The notes under the pieces: model-generated
What the model was told of the DNA's origin: nothing
Database searches by the model: none
The model's input: only the letters and a program-made list of their open reading frames with translations
In this document: positions 60,495 to 64,000 of the stretch, one piece after another
How positions within the stretch are numbered: position 1 is the stretch's first letter
Layout of the letters: each line of letters starts with the position of its first letter
Assembly: GCA_047602055.1 (NCBI GenBank)
Contig: JASGIG010000001.1
Coordinates: 3,100,001 to 3,164,000, forward strand
Direction of reading: 5' to 3'
Source: JAODBQ01 sp047602055
Lineage (GTDB): Bacteria; Actinomycetota; Acidimicrobiia; Acidimicrobiales; Ilumatobacteraceae
DNA: 64,000 nucleotides
Made by a program: the position numbers and the translations under genes

Positions 60495-61752
60495 TCAGAT
60501 CACTCCTTGGGCACGGAGATCTTCGATCTCCGACGGTGAGAGGCCGAGCACCTCGCCGAGCACGCGGTCGTTGTCCTCGCCGAGCAGCGGCCCGCCGCGC
60601 TCGACGTGCCAGTCGGTCCGCGACAGGTGCACCGGCAGCCCGTCGACGCGGATCGCCCCGTGCTTGCTGTGCTCGACCGTCGGCCACAGCCCCCACGCCT
60701 GGTTGCGCTCGTGGGCGTCGGTGCGCTCGGGTGGCAGCAGCACCGGCGCCACCGGCACGCCGCGTGCCGACAGCATTTCGACCACCTGCTCGCGCGTCTG
60801 CGGCCGGGTCCACGCGGCGACGGCGTCGTCGAGCGCGTCCGGATCCGACCAGCGGTCGATCGGCGCTTCGATCAGCAGCGGCGCGAGCTGCCTCCAGTCG
60901 TCATCGTCGCGGCAGGCGATGGCCACCCAGCGGTCGTCCTCGCTCGTCGGGTAGATCCCGTGCGGGGCCATCGCCGGGAGGTTGTGACGGTTGGAAGCTC
61001 GGGCTGCCGTCACGCCGCAGCGGCCGGCCGTTGACCGTGTTGTCGAGCAGCGCCGGGCCGTTGAGCGCCGCGGCGGATTCCATGCAGGACATGTCGACCC
61101 ACTGGCCCTCGCCGGTGCGGCCGTGGTGGTACAGCGCCGACATCAGAGCGATCGCCATCATGTACGCCCCGGTGTGGTCCATGTACGAGTAGCCCCAACC
61201 GGCCGGTGGGTGGCCGGGCAGCCCGGACGCGAACGTCAACCCGCTGACCGCCTGGACGATCGGGCCCCACGAGCGGAACGTGCCGTACGGCCCGCTGTGG
61301 CCGAACCCGGAGTTGGAGACGTAGACGATGTCGGGCTTCAGCGCCTTGAGGTCGTCGTAGCCGAACCCGAGCCGTTTCATCACGCCCGGCGCGAAGTTCT
61401 CGGTGACCGCGTCGCTGACCCGCACGAGTTCGCGCAGCAGCTCCTTGCCGCGCTCGGTGCGCAGGTCGAGGGTGATGCCGAGCTTCTCGACGTTGTGGTT
61501 GTTGAACCCCGAGCCGCCCTCGTTGGACGTGTCACCGTTGAGGTTCGGGCCGAGCTGGCGGACGATGTCCCACAGGCCCTTGGTCACCGGATCCTCGACG
61601 CGGATCACCTGGGCGCCGAAGGCGGCCAGGATCCGTGTCGCCCCGGCACCGGCGAGCTGGCCGCTCAGGTCGCAGATCCGCAGGTGTCGCAGCCCGCCGT
61701 CGTGGCGCGAGGCGTTCCCCGTGGTGGTCATCGCCGTGGCCGCGTCGGTCAT
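60495..61752 (-). CDS. CaiB/BaiF-family CoA transferase, frameshifted
   Basis: Second family III CoA transferase. The first frame reads LRICDLSGQLAGAGATRILA, AFGAQVIRVEDPVTKGLWDI, GITLDLRTERGKELLRELVR and VDMSCMESAAALNGPALLDN. The frame breaks near 60993; the second continues NRHNLPAMAPHGIYPTSEDD, WVAIACRDDDDWRQLAPLLI and ends LSPSEIEDLRAQGVI. One extra base in an AA/TT pair explains the total. The product would be about 418 residues. The start is the ATG at 61750-61752. Confidence 0.88.
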
Positions 61753-61844
61753 GTGGTGAGCCCCCTCATCGCCCGGCGACCATAGCCAACGCCCGGCCTG
61801 CCCGTCCGCTGGAGTGCGATGTGACGCGATGTGAGATGTGCGCA

Positions 61845-62219
61845 CCCGCGCTCGGCGAGCGTCTCCCCGGTGCGCTGCTGGAACGTCGCCCCCTGGGTCT
61901 GGCCGTGGTCGGACAGCACGACCACCTTGCACGGGCGCGGCGTCCACTGCGTCGCCCGGCCGATGCGGGCGACCTGCCGGTCGAGGTCGCGCAGCACGGT
62001 CAGCGTGTCGAACCGCTCCGGGCCGGAGTGGTGGGAGACCTCGTCGTAGCCGAGGAAGTCGACGTAGATCGCGGTGAAGCCCTCGCACATGTCGTTGATC
62101 ACGCCGCGCACCGACACGTCGCGGCTGATGATCGTGGTGAACGCGCGCAGCAGGGAGTACGACCAGCCGCGGGCCACGCGTGGCTCGACGTGACGACGGC
62201 GCTGCTGGCCGGTTGTGCG
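61845..62219 (-). pseudogene. Fragment of an alkaline-phosphatase-superfamily protein
   Basis: The segment has FTTIISRDVSVRGVINDMCE, AIYVDFLGYDEVSHHSGPER and KVVVLSDHGQTQGATFQQRT, which match the metal-binding core of actinobacterial phosphodiesterase-like membrane proteins. Both ends run into unrelated sequence. The N-terminal membrane part and the C-terminus are absent, so it is a fragment moved or left by deletion. Confidence 0.65.
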
Positions 62220-62228
62220 GTCCACGCC

Positions 62229-62584
62229 CGTCGGAGTGGACGGCGGGCACGGCCTGCACGGCGACGGTGCCGAACGCGTGGACGTCGCCGACGCGGGTCC
62301 CGATCACCTCGGCGAACCCGGCGCGGCGCACGAGCGGGGCGGCGCCGGCGGGCACGACCACGGCCACCGGCCGGTGCGGATCACGTGTCAGGAGGCGCAG
62401 CGACGCGCCGTGGAGGTGGTCGAGGTGGACGTGGGAGATCAGCACCACGTCAGGGGCGAGCGCGTCGACGTCGACATGGCGGCGCAGGTGGGCGATGCGC
62501 CTGGTGAGGGCCGGGGTCGGTGAGCACGCGCAGCCCGTCGATCTCGACGAGCGCGGTGGCGTGGCCGACCCAGTTCACCTCCAT
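62229..62584 (-). pseudogene. Truncated metallo-beta-lactamase (UlaG-like) gene
   Basis: The N-terminal part reads MEVNWVGHATALVEIDGLRV then breaks at a G run near 62514-62519 where one extra base occurs. The next frame gives TRRIAHLRRHVDVDALAPDV, VVLISHVHLDHLHGASLRLL (metal motif) and GTVAVQAVPAVHSDG. There the similarity stops and the alkaline-phosphatase-like fragment begins. The C-terminal half with the remaining metal ligands is missing. Confidence 0.72.
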
Positions 62585-62615
62585 CGGCGGCGGCGTACGA
62601 CGGCGGGTGTGCTTC

Positions 62616-63863
62616 TCAGCGGTTGCGAACGTCGCGGTATGGCTGGTCCTTGATCGTGTCCGGCTCGCGGGGCAGGCCGAGGAAGCGCTCCCCGAGGATG
62701 TTGTGCTGGATCTCGTCGGTGCCGCCGGCGATCGACTGCGCCGGCACGGAGATGAGGATCTCGGCGAGCAGCCCGCCGAGCGCGGCGTCGGGGTCGGTGC
62801 CGGCGAGCAGGCCGTTGGCCTGGCCGATCAGGGCGTGGGTCTTCGCCGACTGGCGGGCGACGTTGCTGAGGGCGAGCTTGCCGATCGATCCCTCGGCGCC
62901 GGGCGGGCGGCCGAGCGTCCGGGCGGCCTTGGCCCGCTCGGCGGTCCACTGGCTGACCCGCTGCATCGAGACGACCTTGGCGACCTCCTGGCGGACCAGC
63001 GGATCGTCGCTGACCCCGGCGGCGCGGGCGTGCTCGACGACGAGGTCGGCGCGCCCGGCGCGCTGCGGGTACCACGAGTAGACCTTGGCGCTCTCGGCCG
63101 CCTCGTGGCGGGCCTCGTCGGCGGCAGGACCGGGGTCGACGTTGCGCAGCTCGTTGGCGCCGAACAGCACGCCCCAGCGGCGCTCGTGGGCCAGCGTCGC
63201 CAGCGCCGCCGCCCACCCCTGGTTCACCGTGCCGACCACCCAGTCCTTGGGGATCCGGGCGTCGCTGAGGAACACCTCGTTGAACGACGAGTGGTAGTTC
63301 ATCTGCCGCAGCGGCCGGACCTCGACGCCGGGCTGCTGCATCGGCAGGACGAAGTACGTGATGCCCTGGTGCTTGGGGACGTCCCAGTCGGTGCGGGCGA
63401 CGAGCATCCCGAGGTCGGCGTGGTGGGCGCTGGTGTTCCACACCTTCTGGCCGTTGAGCACCCACTCGTCGCCGTCGAGCACCGCGGTGGTGACCAGGCC
63501 GGCGAGGTCGGAGCCGGCGGCCGGCTCGCTGAACAGCTGGCACCACACCTCCTCGCCGGTGAGCATCGGGCGCAGGAACCGCTCGCGCATGCTGTCGGGC
63601 CCCTGCTCGAGGATCGTCGGCCCGGCGAGGCCGGAGGGGACCTGCGAGACCGCGCCGCACGCGGCGATCTCGCGGCGGACGACGTCGTCGGCCCATGCCG
63701 GCATGTCCTTGCCGTACCAACGCTCCGGCCAGGACGGCACGGCCCAGCCGCTGTCGAGCAGCCGCTCGCGCCAGGCCCGCAGCGACAGCGACGGATCCCA
63801 GTTCGACGTCACCCAGGCGCGCACGTCGGCACGCAACGACTGCTCGGTCAAGCGGCGTTCCAC
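62616..63863 (-). CDS. Acyl-CoA dehydrogenase
   Basis: FAD-dependent acyl-CoA dehydrogenase of 415 residues. The N-terminal helices include GWAVPSWPERWYGKDMPAWA, then LFSEPAAGSDLAGLVTTAV, WVLNGQKVWNTSAHHADLGM and NYHSSFNEVFLSDARIPKDW. The C-terminal domain has GGTDEIQHNILGERFLGLPR. The catalytic base cannot be pinned down. A GTG at 63861-63863 is the start. It lies at the right end of the window and reads leftward with the CoA transferases. Confidence 0.92.
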   Translation of the reverse strand: MERRLTEQSLRADVRAWVTSNWDPSLSLRAWRERLLDSGWAVPSWPERWYGKDMPAWADDVVRREIAACGAVSQVPSGLAGPTILEQGPDSMRERFLRPMLTGEEVWCQLFSEPAAGSDLAGLVTTAVLDGDEWVLNGQKVWNTSAHHADLGMLVARTDWDVPKHQGITYFVLPMQQPGVEVRPLRQMNYHSSFNEVFLSDARIPKDWVVGTVNQGWAAALATLAHERRWGVLFGANELRNVDPGPAADEARHEAAESAKVYSWYPQRAGRADLVVEHARAAGVSDDPLVRQEVAKVVSMQRVSQWTAERAKAARTLGRPPGAEGSIGKLALSNVARQSAKTHALIGQANGLLAGTDPDAALGGLLAEILISVPAQSIAGGTDEIQHNILGERFLGLPREPDTIKDQPYRDVRNR

Positions 63864-63918
63864 GTCAGGAGCATGGCCCCCGACGTGCGTCGGATGTCGA
63901 ATCGGTCGACTCGGACGC

Positions 63919-64000
63919 AGACGTCATCCCCGGGGGCTACGCCCCCGCTCGCTGCGCTCGCGCCCGCATCGACGACTGGCTCCCTGGCGGTCGCTCGGCC
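63919..64000 (-). repeat. R2 intergenic repeat (runs to window end)
   Basis: Second copy of R2: on the minus strand it reads CCGAGCGACCGCCAGGGAGC and later GGGGGCGTAGCCCCC. It lies upstream of the leftward acyl-CoA dehydrogenase. The copy may continue past 64000. Confidence 0.7.

Overview
The window looks like a high-GC actinobacterial chromosome, most likely class Acidimicrobiia (Ilumatobacter-like). This is inferred from the purine gene set, WhiB, PPK2, SURF1, the amidase with a repeated glycine-rich beta-type C-terminal region, and many actinobacterial acyl-CoA genes. No ribosomal RNA gene is present, so the placement is not firm.

Region 1 (1-18073) is ordinary chromosome. A leftward purine operon (purL-purQ-purC-purF) has a PurS-like half fused to PurL. 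It is followed by a GMC oxidoreductase, a metallo-hydrolase, PPK2 plus SURF1, a saccharopine-dehydrogenase-like protein, a frameshifted SET protein, an exported amidase, an acyl-CoA ligase, MetX and three small hypothetical genes.

Region 2 (18125-about 40600) is an accessory island built on tRNA-Gly(GCC). The last 45 bases of the tRNA occur four times (18156, 22493, 33773, 38803), which splits the island into tandem elements. Element I (about 4.4 kb) has an integrase and a nucleotidyltransferase toxin-antitoxin pair interrupted by an ISL3 element. Element II (about 11.3 kb) carries a primase-helicase, WhiB, a serine recombinase, an HNH nuclease, its own integrase and two small-gene blocks, some phage-like. 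Element III (about 5 kb) has no integrase and carries IS630, IS256 and two toxin-antitoxin loci. Element IV is a stump interrupted by an IS3 element and followed by a decayed toxin-antitoxin copy. Two unrelated IS elements sit inside terminator hairpins directly behind two of the att copies. Two copies of a 9-bp iterated GGAC array precede two of the att cores.

Region 3 (40622-64000) is chromosome again: two Tat-type lipoproteins (FGE-like and intradiol dioxygenase), a decayed FAD monooxygenase, a Vps62-like membrane protein, otsA-otsB trehalose synthesis, an acyl-CoA dehydrogenase with an APH-like kinase, a sulfur-flavoured divergent cluster (class V aminotransferase, PhnD-like protein, cysteine dioxygenase), a polytopic membrane protein, a metallo-hydrolase and a glycosyltransferase. 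Then follows a relic of a second integrative element (toxin-antitoxin, integrase fragment, tRNA 3' fragment), two CoA transferases, a gene graveyard and another acyl-CoA dehydrogenase.

Two general features matter. Several otherwise well-conserved genes are broken by single-base indels, mostly in short homopolymers, which looks like assembly error rather than biology. Intergenic repeat families recur, and the main one lies just behind stop codons in a fixed orientation and can form a UUCG-capped hairpin.
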